NCBI GenBank assembly: GCA_032433765.1 | Contig: JAVIAB010000049.1 | Coordinates: forward strand, 25,439,602 to 25,503,601 | Direction: 5' to 3' | Origin: Megaustenia siamemsis | Taxonomy: Eukaryota; Mollusca; Gastropoda; Stylommatophora; Ariophantidae | Length of the DNA stretch: 64,000 bases | Shown: positions 21,411-32,935 of the stretch, piece by piece | Layout: each line of letters opens with the position of its first letter | How positions within the stretch are numbered: the first letter of the stretch is position 1 | The notes under the pieces: model-generated | The model's database searches: none | What the model was told of the DNA's origin: nothing | The model's input: only the letters and a program-made list of their open reading frames with translations | Made by a program: the position numbers and the translations under genes

Positions 21411-22120
21411 ATTTTTTCATTAAAAAAATTATTTATTTATTATATTATGCAATAGTTATGTCTATTTTTGTTTTATATAATTTTATATTGATATATTTAT
21501 ACCGTAAATATTTAATTTAATGTTTCATTCAAATTGTTTATTTTTATCTTTTGTTTAATCCATACATCCAATAGTACATTAACACTTGTTCCTTTGTTTG
21601 CTTGTATCTTATATAAATGCATCCTAGTCCTCGTCAGAAAGAGTATTCATTAATATTACTGCTTTCATTTAGCACAATTAGTACATTTATGTACATAAAG
21701 TATTAAACAGACTTCAAACTAACAGTCATAAGATCAGAAATTACAGAGCAACATTAAGTCAGGTACAAATGTTTCAATATCTGCCCAGTTATATATGTGA
21801 CTTAAGAAAATACAATGTTTTGAGTATAACAAGAGGTACCGCAATATAACTTGGGTTCTAGGCAAAAGAGAGTATTATAGAGCATTGTAGATGGTCAAGT
21901 AAGAGTAGTCATTAGTGGCTAAAAATATGTAGTAACATTAGCCGTCCATCACAAATGGTGATAATAAAAGTTTCAGACTTGTGTAGTTTCTCTCTCTCTT
22001 ACGTGCACCGAGTTGGCTGTCGATTTCTGGAATTAAATCCTCCGCCACAGATGGGACATGTATGTTCTCTCTGGATACTTTCACAGATTGCTGTTTGGCA
22101 ACTAAGAATCCAACTTCTGC
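21411..22120. other. AT-rich sequence upstream of the ACSL exon
   Basis: No repeat family recognised. It may include the ACSL promoter, 5' UTR or first intron, but no TATA box or CpG-rich stretch stands out. TTCTGCAG at 22113-22120 could be the splice acceptor for the following exon. Confidence 0.35.
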
Positions 22121-22128
22121 AGTTTTTA

Positions 22129-22266
22129 ATGGTGATGGACATCGTGGTCAGTACTTTGGTCCTGGCATTTAAAGCAGTGTCTTTGGTGTTTGATGTTGTG
22201 ACATATGTTCCGTACCTAATTATCCAGAGACCAGACAAAGTTTGTCAAATGTCAAAGAGAGTTAAG
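22129..22266 (+). CDS. ACSL4: Long-chain acyl-CoA synthetase (ACSL3/4 type), N-terminal exon
   Basis: Encodes MVMDIVVSTLVLAFKAVSLV, then FDVVTYVPYLIIQRPD and KRVK, ending in phase 0 at a good donor (GTAAGA, 22267). The hydrophobic stretch followed by basic residues matches the N-terminal membrane anchor and KxxR/K linker of ACSL3/ACSL4 proteins. These activate long-chain and polyunsaturated fatty acids with ATP and CoA at ER, lipid-droplet or peroxisomal membranes. The ATG at 22129 is chosen because a possible acceptor (TTCTGCAG) ends at 22120. A second ATG two codons on is possible. The next exon is at 27970 on the same strand. Confidence 0.82.
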
Positions 22267-22934
22267 GTAAGACATTTTGTTCTATTATCTGATTAGAATA
22301 TTGTTGTTGTTCATTTTGTTGTAAATCTACATTTGTAAACATGGGTTTTGTGACATGGGAGAATCCATCCTTGGTTATTGTTTGTTATGGTTAGTCGAAG
22401 GCCCCGGTTTCACTGCAAATGAATTAAAATCCATAATTGCTCAACCGCCTGTGCCAGTGGAATCATCCAAACTAAACTCATCACATTGAAGGATCCAAAC
22501 AAAGAAAGGCAGCTGCAGTCCCCATCATAGCAGCTACAGCACATACCAAAAGACATAAGGCCAAGCAGTACCAAAAGTGAACACAGCTGAACTGTCCTTC
22601 ATCATATGATAACATCATTCATTGAAGCAATCGGAACATTTGAAACACAATCTAGATGAAAAGCACAGCTCACGGTGTGCACAGAGCACTAAACTCAGTA
22701 GCTCTGGCAGCAAGCTGGACTTAGAATATGAGGAAACTGCAACAAGGACACTTTTCAGACTGAGCCTTAACGGTTCCTGTTGCCTATCTATCATATTGAC
22801 CGAAAGTCCAATCGATCCTTTTGCTCTGTCTCTCACTGACCTGCATTTTTTTTCCTTATGTTCACATGTTACATAATTCCATTATCAGACATCACACAGT
22901 GCTTGCAGTACAGATCACCTCAAGTCCCTGTTAT
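22267..22934. other. ACSL intron, unclassified part
   Basis: Intronic by position. Contains phrases such as ITLKDPNKERQL in one frame (22480-22520) and other short frames that I cannot assign. No tandem repeat is seen. Confidence 0.35.
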
Positions 22935-23060
22935 GGGTAAACTTCTCAATCTCATTAAAGGAGTCTATGCCTGTCAACTTTGCCTTCCTTCTTTTTCCTG
23001 TTGTTTCCTATTTGAGTGCTTTCTTTCAGATATAATCTGGTTATTTCTTCACAGGAGCAA
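22935..23060 (-). mobile_element. short LINE C-terminal fragment
   Basis: The reverse complement resembles the family B C-terminus (NQIISERKHSNRKQQEKEG), strongly diverged and about 125 bases long. Confidence 0.4.
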
Positions 23061-23578
23061 GTAGTGGGGTGTAACATACAAGGTATGGTGAAAACTTTGC
23101 AAAAAAGGAACGCAACAAAATACTGACATTTCGACTACATGTGGTCTTCAGAAAACAGAACACAAATGGACAATGATATAAAGATCAACTCTGCTACATG
23201 TAGAATAAGCAGAACTATTTCTCTCACCACGTAGTTGGCATCTGCTGACTTTCTCTTCATGATTATAGATGAAACTGATTGATCGCAAAGTTACAAGTTG
23301 GTTATCCCTGCTGGGAGTCCCTTGTCGGGTTGGCCTTGTGTCAGGGACTGGTGTGATATTTTCTAGCCCCTGCCCAGAAGATCTGACCAGCCTGGTTGAA
23401 CATTCCAGGGGCGTTAGTGGAACTGACCTCATTGCTTTTAAGCTGGCCTCTAAGATGCTCCCACCATCAGAAGCAAAGAAATGCTAATGGTTCCGGTAGC
23501 TCACCTGATCTCCATAAACTCAGCTGTCCTTCATTGTTCCATCTATGTCTGGACTCAAATTTCCAATCTCATCATGTG
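23061..23578. other. intronic stretch of unknown nature
   Basis: A relatively GC-rich segment (23230-23510) with an open + strand frame reading LLGVPCRVGLVSGTGVIFSS that I cannot assign. It may be an unrecognised transposon fragment. No second copy was seen in the window. Confidence 0.25.
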
Positions 23579-23579
23579 C

Positions 23580-24050
23580 TATACTGGTTGGTGTAGGCGA
23601 TCATGTCCTTCCACAATCTTCTATCCACAGTGCATCGTATCAGTTCTGTTGTTCACTTTTTCCATGCCATGACACCAAGCTATCCAGTATTTTCTCTCTT
23701 TGTTGTTCGCGATCTCTCTTTCCTTTTATTTTGCCAGTTGTAACCAAGTTTTCCAAACTTTCCTCTTCTCATGATGTGCCCAACAAATGTTGATTGTTTC
23801 TTTCTGATATTTTTTACGAGTTCCCTTTTTGTGTTGGCCTCTTTGAGAATTTCCCTCGTTGGTCTTTTTAGCTGTCCAGGAACACTTTCAACATTCTACT
23901 ACTGAGAATCCCATCTCTGTGGCCTCCAATCGTCCTTTCATTTGTTTGTCTACTGTCCATGATTCGCTTCCGTAGGTCAGAATTGGTTCTATATAGCACA
24001 TATGAACTCTCTTTCTCACTTCTATTGACATAGATTTTGTTGCCAATTGC
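23580..24050 (-). mobile_element. LINE 3' end (family E)
   Basis: The reverse complement carries LRRMLKVFLDS-, ESWTVDKQMKGRLEATEMGF- and SMSIEVRKRV-like pieces, the same order as 6420-6720 on the + strand. It is inactive. Confidence 0.78.
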
Positions 24051-24054
24051 AGAA

Positions 24055-24125
24055 GTGTTACTTAAACCCTAGATTATAATACCATCATAAAAATTACTGC
24101 ATTCAAACATACATTCTTCAAAATG
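24055..24125 (-). repeat. dispersed repeat terminus (TTTTTA..TATTATAATCTAGGG type)
   Basis: The - strand reads AATGCAGTAATTTTTATGAT then TATTATAATCTAGGGTTTA. Related ends occur at 29985-30105, 49790-49965 and 54190-54310. The element type is unknown. Confidence 0.45.
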
Positions 24126-24159
24126 TGACAGTTTATGTTGTCAAACATTTGTAATTACT

Positions 24160-27100
24160 ACTTCCAGTAAACAACTTGGAGGCAGCGACCACAGACTTGT
24201 CTTTTTAGTGGTGCAAAATGAGGCCGTCAGGGAGAGCAGCACTTTCTCCAGATGGAATTACAAAAATGCAGACTGGAAAATGTATCAACACTGCACCAGT
24301 GTACTGACTAAAGATATAATACAGACAGAGACATCAACAAAATAGTTGATGAATTCAGTAGACTAATAATACAAGCTGCCAGTGAAACAATACCTAGAGG
24401 GGCACGGAAACAATACAAACCATACTGGAGTAGTGAACTAGAGCAACTGCACATGACATGGAAACATCTCGAAACAAACAGAAAATAACCCTTGCCAGGA
24501 ACACCACAATAACTATCAGCATGCTAAAGCCAAATTTCAATGGACTAAACTACAAGCCAGATGGAGAAGCTGGACAGAGAAAACAGAGTCCTTGAACGAA
24601 GCACAAGAAAAGTGTGGAAGCTTGTAAAACAGCTGAATGATGAGGGTACAGAAAGGAACACCAAAATTACACTGAGAAGGATGGAAACATCCTAACAGGT
24701 AAAGCATGCAGCAAATCATTTTGCAGACTCCTTTGCAAATGACAATAATATTGAAATTAGCCTAGAGAAATGACAGAGACACCGTTTAAAACAACAAAAT
24801 GCAAGACAAAGGAGAGACCACACATGAAGTCATGGAAATACCCATTACACAAAGAGAGCTAGAGCTGGCAATATCCAAATTAAAAATGAAAAAGTCACCT
24901 GGCAGTGATGGAGTGTCCAATGAAATGATTAAGAACTTGGGAACTACAGCTAAAGCAAAACTACTGCAGATCTACATTTGCTGGACTACAGGTAGAGTGC
25001 TACAGGCATGGAGAGAAGCAATTCTGATACCATTACTAAAGCCAGGAAAAGATGATTCAACGACATCCAGCTATAGACCAATCAGCCTTACAAGCTGTTT
25101 GTGTAAAACAATGGAACGTATAATCAATCTCAGACTGCAGTGGTACCTGGAAAGTGAAAATCTCCTTGTCCCACAACAAGCAGGCTTTAGACAATGTTAT
25201 TCTACTGAATCAGGCAACCTATCTTTCCCAGGAAATTGAGGATGCATTTCAAGAAAAGAAACTGGTACTAGCAGCATGGATAGACCTAAAGTAAACATTT
25301 GATAAGGTATGGAAGGAAGGGCTTTTGAAGAAACTGATAAATTATGGAGTAAATGGCAGGATGTACAAATGGGTCAAAGCAGACCTGCATAACAGGAGAG
25401 CCAGAGTGCAACTGGATGGTCTTAAGAGTAAGAAGGTCTTACTGCGCCAGGGCATTCCACAGGGAAGGGTACTATCTCCAACACTTTTTCTGATCTACAT
25501 CAATGACCTAGTTACTGAACTACCACACGGCATCAAAGTGACAATGTATGCAGATGACTTGTTAATGTTGTGCACAGAGGAGTATGCAACAGTGGCCTCC
25601 AAATTGCTACAAAGAGCTATGAATGCGCTGAATTCATGGACAAATCAGATGGTGTATCAGCATCAATACAGACAAATGCAGTACTACACTTTTCACTCTC
25701 TACCCAAAACAAAAGCAGGAGCCATCTACATAAACAATGAGCCTGTGAAAGAAGACATACAAACTACATATCTCGGAGTTACATTTGATAACAACACTAT
25801 CTTGGAAACAGCAGATAAATAAGGCAGCCTAAAAAGCAAGGAGGAAATTGGCTATTCTAAGAAAGCTGTGTGGAACCACTTGGGGTGCGAGTGTGAAAAT
25901 GCTCAGTAAAGTTTACGCCAAAATCTTGCATTGGGACGACTTAAGAGAAGCAGTTTTATCCACCAAGCCAAGCGTATTAGTAGACAAACACCAGACATGC
26001 CAAGAGTTGTTAACCCCCTACTGCCCATACCAGAACATACTCCCTGGACAGAGGAATCAGGATTATCAATACAAATACGGACAGAAGTGAAAGGAATAGT
26101 TGACAAAGAAGTACAGAATAGTCTACAGCAAAAAACAATAACTCTCCATTTCCTGGATGAAGAATACCCACAAGACCTATGGATTCGTGTGTACACAGAT
26201 GGATCAGCACAGAATGCAATAAAGAATGGGGGAGCAGGTGCATATATAGAGTACCCAAATCTCTCTCTCTCTCTCTGTGATCAAGACTCAATCAGAATAG
26301 GATTCCAGACTCTCTCATGAAGTCAGCTGTCTGTTTAAGCAAATCGATAGCCCCATATAGTTTCTCCTCCAGGGAGGTGGGCATGGACCACATTGCTCTT
26401 CTCAGGTCTGCGTACTGGGGGCAATCCTGTAGAATATGTTTTGTAGTCATATTGTACAGTGGCATAAGCTGGTTGTGCCTATTTTGAATTTGGTGAACAT
26501 GTGATTTCTCATTCTATTGTGACCTGTGCGTAGGCGAAGTATGATGACTTGATCCCTCCTTGATAGTTGGTGGGTACCCAAATAACACTAGAGATATGAA
26601 TAAAATAGCAACAGGGAAATATTGTCACAATTATGGTGCAGAAATACAAGCAATAAAGTTGACAATAGAAAAACTGCTGAACAGTAATCTTAGTCCACAG
26701 CCTGTAGTGTTTTTAACAGATGCAAGATCAGTACTCCGGGCACTACAATCCAGAAAATTACCACATCTGCAGACCTTATTGACTGAACTCTGCAAACACC
26801 ACAGGGTTGCCCTGCAGTGGATCCCGTCTCACTGTGGAATACCAGGAAATGAGAAAGCAGATCAGTTGGCAAAGGAAGGTTCAACAGGCACACAACTAGA
26901 TACACCAGTTACATACCATCATAAGAAACAGATAATCAACATCAATCAGAGGACCACAAGTCCAAATCAGGATGCCTTTCATAATATGAATAGATATGAA
27001 CAAGTTATCATTATATGCCTCAGAACAGGACACAATTGACTCCATAGTCACATGTATACACAACTCAAGATCGACACCTCAACTACTTGTACATGTGGAC

Positions 27101-27300
27101 AGGCGTCCCAGACTGCTGAACACATACTTCAAGACTGCACTGAATATAGTAGACTAAGGAAAATCCATTGGCCCATAGATACAACACTACAGACAAAACT
27201 ATATGGGCCACTGCAAGAATTACAAAAGACAGTAAAATTTATACAGGAAACGACATTGCAGATATAGACAATACTTCGGGTGAATGAAAGATAGATAGAC
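24160..27300 (+). mobile_element. I/Jockey-like LINE ORF2: endonuclease end, RT, RNase H
   Basis: The order along the + strand is the endonuclease C-terminus (LGGSDHRLVFLVV, 24175), RT with KKSPGSDGVSNEMIKNLG (24890), PGKDDSTTSSYRPISLTS (25045), RQGIPQGRVLSPTLFLIYIN (25445) and TMYADDLLML (25545). RNase H follows with VYTDGSA (26195), TDARSVLRAL (26720) and WIPSHCGIPGNEKADQLAKE (26820). A cysteine/histidine tail CTCGQASQTAEHILQDC (27085) and GATAGATAGA after 27285 complete it. Frameshifts lie near 25215, 25650 and 25820. A second LINE is inserted at 26263. It is the longest LINE copy in the window but not functional as written. Confidence 0.9.
26263..26570 (-). mobile_element. LINE 3' fragment with (GA)n tail, nested insertion
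   Basis: A - strand, 5'-truncated copy of the element seen at 4878-5395, with its tail visible as CTCTCTCT on the + strand. It interrupts the host RNase H between IEYPN and NTRDMNK. The direct repeat GTACCCAAAT flanks it on both sides (10-bp target duplication), so the host frame can be followed across it. Confidence 0.88.
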
Positions 27301-27424
27301 TCAGTGACCCCTGAGTGATGGATTTGTTTTTTTGTTTTTGTTTGGATTTTTTATTTTATTTCGTGAGATATGATTGAGATATGAAAGATATGATTAAGTT
27401 TGAGTTGAATGTTCAAGTTTGATT

Positions 27425-27600
27425 TTTCTTGCTTAGTATTTTTTATTTCCATACCTTGTCCAGGTTTTTAAAATTCACTGCTTGTTTTGCTATCCTGCTT
27501 CTGATCTCTTTCTTTGTTTCACCTTCTTGATCTATACTACAACCAAGATATACATAGTAGTCTGCTCTTTCCAATGCCTGTCGATTGAGATATATATATT
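27425..27600 (-). mobile_element. LINE RT C-terminal fragment
   Basis: The reverse complement reads ALERADYYVYLGCSIDQEGE, then KKEIRSRIAKQAVNFKNLDK, the YLG..I..G motif just after the RT core in RTE-like elements. A (TA)n run abuts it at 27597-27620. Confidence 0.7.
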
Positions 27601-27729
27601 ATATATATATATATATATATATTGGTCTTCTGGGGCATTGTTATTTTTCATTATTTTTGTTTTATTTATATAGCCCCAAATAAACTTGTGATGTACATTG
27701 GTACATTCTTCAAAATGTCAGCAGTCACT

Positions 27730-27915
27730 GTTCATATATCTAGTCACATAAATCTTATAAAATATATCTAGGCATATAAATCTTGTCACATATATTTAAT
27801 CACATAAATCTTGTCACATATATCTTATCCACATATATTTTGTCATATATATCTTGTCACATATATTTTGTCATATATATCTTGTCACATATATCTTGTC
27901 ACATATATCTTGTAT
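27730..27915. repeat. 14-bp intronic minisatellite before ACSL exon 2
   Basis: Degenerate units of ATATATCTTGTCAC and ATATATTTTGTCAT, about 12 copies, ending 55 bases before the splice acceptor at 27970. It is private to this intron. Confidence 0.8.
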
Positions 27916-27969
27916 GAAATGAAGTTACCCTGTATTTGTCTTAATTTGTTTTCTTGCAATGTCCAATAG

Positions 27970-28179
27970 GCAAGGCCTGTGTCTGGGAAACCTTCAGATC
28001 CCTGGAGGTCAGTGGATGTCCCCTCATCGGGCCTGACCACTTCAGTGTTCCCAGAATGTAAAACTCTAGATGACTTGTTCTCAAGGCCTGTGGCTTTATG
28101 CTGATCACCAAGTTTGGGCACCCGAGATGTTATCAGTGAAGATGAGGAAGTACAACCAAATGGAAAAATATTTAAGAAG
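27970..28179 (+). CDS. ACSL4: ACSL3/4-type acyl-CoA synthetase, exon 2
   Basis: After AATAG the frame reads ARPVSGKPSDPWRSVDVPSS, then TSVFPECKTLDDLFSRPVAL, and later LGTRDVISEDEEVQPNGKIF ending KK in phase 0. This is the conserved ACSL3/4 segment between the membrane anchor and the AMP-binding domain. One in-frame TGA lies at 28102-28104. It is bracketed by TTT and CC runs, and a short +2/+1 shift around it reads LYADH, which suits the family. Lost homopolymer bases in the assembly are therefore more likely than a true stop. The donor is GC (AAG, then GCAAGT at 28180), the consensus of GC-AG introns. Confidence 0.85.
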
Positions 28180-28289
28180 GCAAGTGGAATATAATTTATT
28201 CTTCTTTGTGTTGTGTTTTCGCGGTTCAACAGGCAAACACATAGTTTTCGACAACAATAACACCGGCCGGGTATGTTCAAAACGAATTT

Positions 28290-28890
28290 GAAAAGTCTGT
28301 GACGGTGGATGGGCGGAAAAATCAGAAATGATCAACGGCCTAGAAAGCGAAAACAGCAAAGTGGAATCAGCCAAATTAAAACTCAAATATGAATAACTCA
28401 TGTACACATGAGGCATATTCAGAACATGAAAGATGAATATGGCAGACCACCGTGAAAGAGATTGTGGCCTCATCTCGTAACATTCTTAAGAAAGCCATGG
28501 AGAGAAATTCTAAATTGAAGCCTTTGAAATGTGGATTTATAGAAGAATAGATAGAATTGGATGGAAAGAAAAGAAACACAAATGATGAAGTTTTTAAAAC
28601 AACTAAAATGAAAAGAGAACTACTAAACACAATTAAAACAAGACAAATGAAATTTTGGGGCATGTTAAAAGACACAACAGCCTAATAAAAGTAATATTGG
28701 AAGGAAAAATACATGGTAAAAGAGGCAGAGGCAGACCAAGACTAACATGGATGAGTAACATCAAAAGATGAACAAGTCAATCTATGACAATCTGCACCAT
28801 CAAAGCAAGAGACAGAGTGGAATGGCGCTCTATGGTAGCCAGTATTTGATGCGGAGACGGCACGCAGTGATGATGATGATTTATGCAAGT
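28290..28890 (+). mobile_element. LINE ORF2 C-terminal fragment in an ACSL intron
   Basis: Broken frames give KPWREILN, FGACVKRHNSLIKVILEGK-like and KRGRGRPRLTWMSNIKR, then RDRVEWRSMVASI and a GATGATGATGA tail. This is a typical RTE-like ORF2 end. The related - strand element at 50455-50700 has the same terminus. Confidence 0.78.
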
Positions 28891-29214
28891 ATCATCATTA
28901 CATGTTTGAGCACATTGTTATGTACACATGCTGTGCTATTCATATCTCTCATCTACCAGTTCACACTGCATCACTTCGTCTGTCCCTGTATCTCTTACTC
29001 CACTCCATGACATCTTTATCTTTCCTCCTCTCGCTGTACCCAAAATTCTTCTGGTCTGTTTCTTGGCTTTGTATGCATCTGCTTAAAAGTGTCTCATGAA
29101 TGATTTTCATATTTGGAGAAAAATGAGAAATAAGTTATTGCACACACTTCTTTTATATTTATTATTGGAATGATTTCTTGCTAATTATAATAAAAATATT
29201 GATTTTTAAAAAAA

Positions 29215-29790
29215 TTGATTATCCTTTTGGGCTAGATATGGCACATAGGGCAGAAGTCCTAGTTGTCCATGTCTGACAGTCAGTCATAACCTGTTTTAGA
29301 TCTGGTTTGTTTCTGAGACCCATAGCAGCACTCACTTTGATGATGGTTCTACACAGAGTTTCTTTCAGTCTTCCTCGTTTTCTTTTACCTTGTGGTCTCC
29401 ATATAAGGGCCTGGTAGAGTAGCCTTCTAATATCCATTCTGAGAACGTGCCCAGTTTTTTCCAACGTATTTTGTAACGTAATTGGATACATTATTTAGTC
29501 CTGTTTAGTATCATGTCTTATTTTCTATAATTGTTTTGAAGTCTGACCAAAGGATGTTTAGCAGTCTTCAAAGACATTTGTCCTCGAAAGCGTTTAGTCT
29601 TTGGTCTAGAACCTTTGTTGTTTTCCAGCTCTGGCACCCGTATGTTAATACTGGAATCACACAGGAGTGAATGATTTTGAGTATTGTGTGGATGCAATGT
29701 GATTCGGGTCTTTATTTTAGTTGTAGTGTCGCCTGTTGTTGACAATCAGTATTTTCGGCTACCTCAGGGCATTGTTGGTCCCGTTTCACG
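29215..29790 (-). mobile_element. LINE ORF2 C-terminal fragment (another family)
   Basis: The - strand frame 29491-29219 reads GHVLRMDIRRLLYQALIWRP, then QGKRKRGRLKETLCRTI and ends ALCAISSPKG. Further upstream pieces reach about 29790. The 3' end GCACATAGGGCAGAA resembles the ~175-bp module at 3245 and 56785. Confidence 0.75.
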
Positions 29791-29984
29791 AGTTGCAAAG
29801 TTCGTTTGATGCCACATGAGCAGCCAAGGAAATTTCTCCATTTCTCCCGTCATAGGACCAAAAAAAAAAAAATGAAGAATTTGTTGAAAAATTGGCAAAT
29901 GAAAAAAAAAAAACATGATGACACTGTACCTTGCACAATGAAAAATAATTTTAAAAAATCCAGCATCAAACGAAACAAATCCAA

Positions 29985-30105
29985 CACTCAGGGATCACCT
30001 GAAGTAATTTGGGTTATGTAGGTGGGTGGGGTTGCCCCCTGCAAACTGTCAAAATTCAAGAATTTGTCACTTGAGGCAGTAATTTTTACAACGGGTATCA
30101 TGATA
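29985..30105 (+). repeat. dispersed repeat terminus
   Basis: CACTCAGGGATCACCTGAAG, then AAGAATTTGTCACTTGAGGC and AATTTTTACAACGG..ATCATGATA. Parallel sequence is at 49820-49965 (CACTCAGGGGTCACCGGAAG and AATTTTTACAACGGAATCAT) and partly at 54230-54310. Confidence 0.5.
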
Positions 30106-30114
30106 TATATATAT

Positions 30115-30430
30115 ATAAGAAGAGTAATGAAGATGTTCTGAGAGAGGTCAAAGCAAAAAGAGAGCTAATTTCCCAATATTAGGAAGAAACAATCGTCATT
30201 TTTTGGCCATGTAATGAGAAGAGAACAACTGGAATATATTGTAACAACTGGGAAAATTGAGGGACGAAGAGATAGAGGGAAGCAAAGAGAAAAGATAACA
30301 GACAGCTTAAGAGAATGACTTGGTAGAAGGTCAACAACAGAAATGATAGATAGCTGCCGAGATCAAAAGTTGTGGAGAGGCATGATCACCTACGCCAGTA
30401 GGCCCGGTACTTGATGATGATGATCATAAT
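30115..30430 (+). mobile_element. LINE 3' end (family E) just before ACSL exon 3
   Basis: Reads RKKQSSFFGHVMRREQLEYI, then GKIEGRRDRGKQREKITDSL and a GATGATGATGATC tail. It is the cleanest family E terminus in the window, 5'-truncated, about 65 bases upstream of the acceptor at 30497. Confidence 0.8.
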
Positions 30431-30496
30431 CTAGGGGTTAAAGAGACAGCATCAGTGATGATCTAAGGAAAACCTTATCTGTTATTGTCTTTTCAG

Positions 30497-30674
30497 CTGG
30501 TGCTGGGACGCTACAAGTGGGAGACATACAGAGAAATTTCCACAAGAGTCAATAATTTTGGCAACGGCCTGCTTGCCTTGGGTCATAAGCCGAGGTCCAG
30601 TTTGGTCATATTTTCAGAAACCAGAGCTGAGTGGATGATTTCAGCTCAAGCATGCTTCAAATATAACTTCCCAA
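30497..30674 (+). CDS. ACSL4: ACSL3/4-type acyl-CoA synthetase, exon 3
   Basis: The acceptor TTGTCTTTTCAG is followed by [20 protein letters not shown], then [12 protein letters not shown] and [20 protein letters not shown], ending CCA A in phase 1 at the donor GTAGGT. The ETRAEWM..AQACF block is a hallmark of the N-terminal part of the AMP-binding domain in ACSL proteins. The split codon completes as ATG with exon 4. The first intron bases (GTAGGTGACTT..CTCACATTGA..AACATTAACTAG) recur in the minisatellite at 32925-33690. Confidence 0.93.
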
Positions 30675-30764
30675 GTAGGTGACTTTTTTTTATTATCTCA
30701 CATTGATTGACAACATTAACTAGACATCTCATGTTGATTGTTATTGAGTTAATTGCAGGTCATC

Positions 30765-32935
30765 ATCATTGCACTCCGAACATGTCCATGTGCTCAGATA
30801 CCCTCCTCAGCATTCCCGCAGTGTCCAACGACTGACGACTCCCAGTTCTATGTTGGTTGATAAATCTTCTTACATGGCCACTAAGTTTCTCATTTCTGGC
30901 TGTGCCCATCTAACTCCCATTTCCTTCATCCGAAGAAGTGACGTGGATCTGTGTTTGTCGAAGTCCTGTGCTCTTCCCACATCTCGGAGGGCATTGATGA
31001 TGTCCGCCCAATCCATTGGTTGCCCGTCCTCAACGACAGCGCAGCTAGCCAACCTGTCCGCTCTTTTATTTCCCCGTATTCCCGCATGTCAATGGACATA
31101 GACAAAGGTGACCGTACATATTTTTGGACTTCTGCAATGAATCTACCCATTGCATGCATACAGAGCCCGCTCCACTTTTTTTATCATGCTCATCGAATCA
31201 CTCAGTATACATGCGTGGGTGTAGTCTTGTGACTCTAACCATTTGAATGCCTTGGTCACTGCCATCAACCTCCATTGTCATGCTACTCGTGGTCATGACG
31301 TATGCACCACTGTCTTCCTTGACTATTCTGCCTGCCGAGCATGCTGTAAATGCCCATGCACTTCTTTGGTGTCGTCGTACAGATCCGTCTGTATATGACT
31401 GCATCTTTCTCATCGGTGTTATCGCAGATGAGACCGTTGACCTCAGCATTAACCACGACCGGGTTCTGTTCCCTACTTTTCCTGTCGAGTGTGACAATAC
31501 ACGAGAAAGTGCCCTTGAATGACGTAGGCACCGGTATATCCACTCCTCACCAACGCTGATATTGGTAAGCCCACATACCTGTTTGATGACACCTTCTGCT
31601 CGGCCCACCCATGATTTGCCTCTTTTTAGCCTGGCACCTTTCTCTATGTTGAGCACTTGGTGCAATTGATTCTCTTTATCTGCACTAATCTTCAAGTGTG
31701 CTCGTGCTCTCCAAATCTTGATTCTGCCATCCATGGTTGGAAAGTCAAGAAGATACCTCATTGCTACACAGGGAGTGTCCCTTGTACATCCCAAGATAAT
31801 GCACATGGCTTCATTTTGTATATTCTCCAGCATATCAGTTTGAGTCGTACTGACAGTAAGAATTGCCAGGGCATACTCGATTGGTGCGAGGACTAATCCC
31901 TGGAACAGAAGAGTAAGTAGCCTCTGCTCGATGTTGGCAGCTGCCATGACCTTCAAGGCGGCTAATCCTTTGCGGGATTTTGTTATCACATGTTCGATGT
32001 GGTCCCAAAACACAGGCTGCGATCTAACTTAACTCCAAGGTATGTCATCAACTTGTCCCTGGTCACCTCATCAGCTCTCATTTGTACTACCGGTGTGGTA
32101 TGCATGCAATGGGTAGAGTCATTGCAGAAGTCCAAAATACGTAAGAGGTCACCTTTAACGATATGATTGTTAAAGGAGAACCATGAAACTGATGCTTTAT
32201 TAGGATTAACCAAGGCACCTGAAACCCCTCACCAGGAAGAAATGCGATCGGGTTCGTCTTGCATTGTGGAGGCGTTCCCCTGCCTGTCTCTTCCCTGTCG
32301 ATATACCAGAATATCATCAGCAAAAGTCATAGTTCTTCCCCTCCCATCCAGCTGTTGTTCCGTGATCACTATTGTGTACACGTTAAATACAACTGGTGAC
32401 AATGGTGAGCTTTGTGGCAGCCCTGGACAAATGGATGTTGGCTCAGAAGACCAACTTCCAATCTGAGTATCACCTTCCTCTGAAACAGTGCCATGGCGAT
32501 CTATCTAATTAGGAAGGGGTGCACCGCCAGTTTGAGGAGCATATGCATGAGATATTCAAATGGTACCTGTTGTATGCATCCTCCAGATCTATAGCAGCAG
32601 TACATGTCTCCTCTCATCTGTGGACCTTCGAAGATGTCATAGGCAAAGACTGCCGCATTGAGCCTGTCTCTTTGTTATATCTATACCTCCGAATGTGGGT
32701 GGAAATGCGCGTTTCTGTTCAAGGTGACAGGTGAGGACACGGGCAACTATTTTCTCCAGCAGCTTGCCTGCAGTGTTCTGCATTGTGATGATTCTGTAGG
32801 CACTGATCTGAAAATGATCCTTGTTTGGCTTTGGTAGCGGTAGTAAGTAGCTGTGTAGCCACTCCTCCTTAATCTGGCCTCTCCAAATGCTGGCATTAAA
32901 CTCATTGGCCAGTTTTGTTAAGTTTGTTAACATTA
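30765..32935 (-). mobile_element. I-like LINE ORF2 fragment (RT and RNase H) in an ACSL intron
   Basis: On the - strand from the right: LPLPKPNKDHFQISAYRIIT (RT, 32820), TAGKLLEKIVAR, broken frames around the catalytic region near 32310 (MTFADDI-like), WDHIEHVITKSRKGLAALKV (32000), then a long open frame to 31198 with MQSYTDGSV, the start of RNase H. Composition is more GC-rich than the surroundings, suggesting a more recent or different LINE lineage. It sits between exon 3 and the splice-site-like minisatellite, so it probably inserted into that array's left part. Confidence 0.82.

Noticed and set aside
22622..22876. Overlapping frames at 22615-22876 as a small gene
   Set aside because: No recognisable domain, both strands open by chance, and the position lies within an ACSL intron.
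31198..32013. The 271-codon - strand frame as a host gene
   Set aside because: It contains an RT C-terminal region and an RNase H start (SYTDGS), continuous with LINE RT pieces to 32935. It is a retrotransposon fragment.
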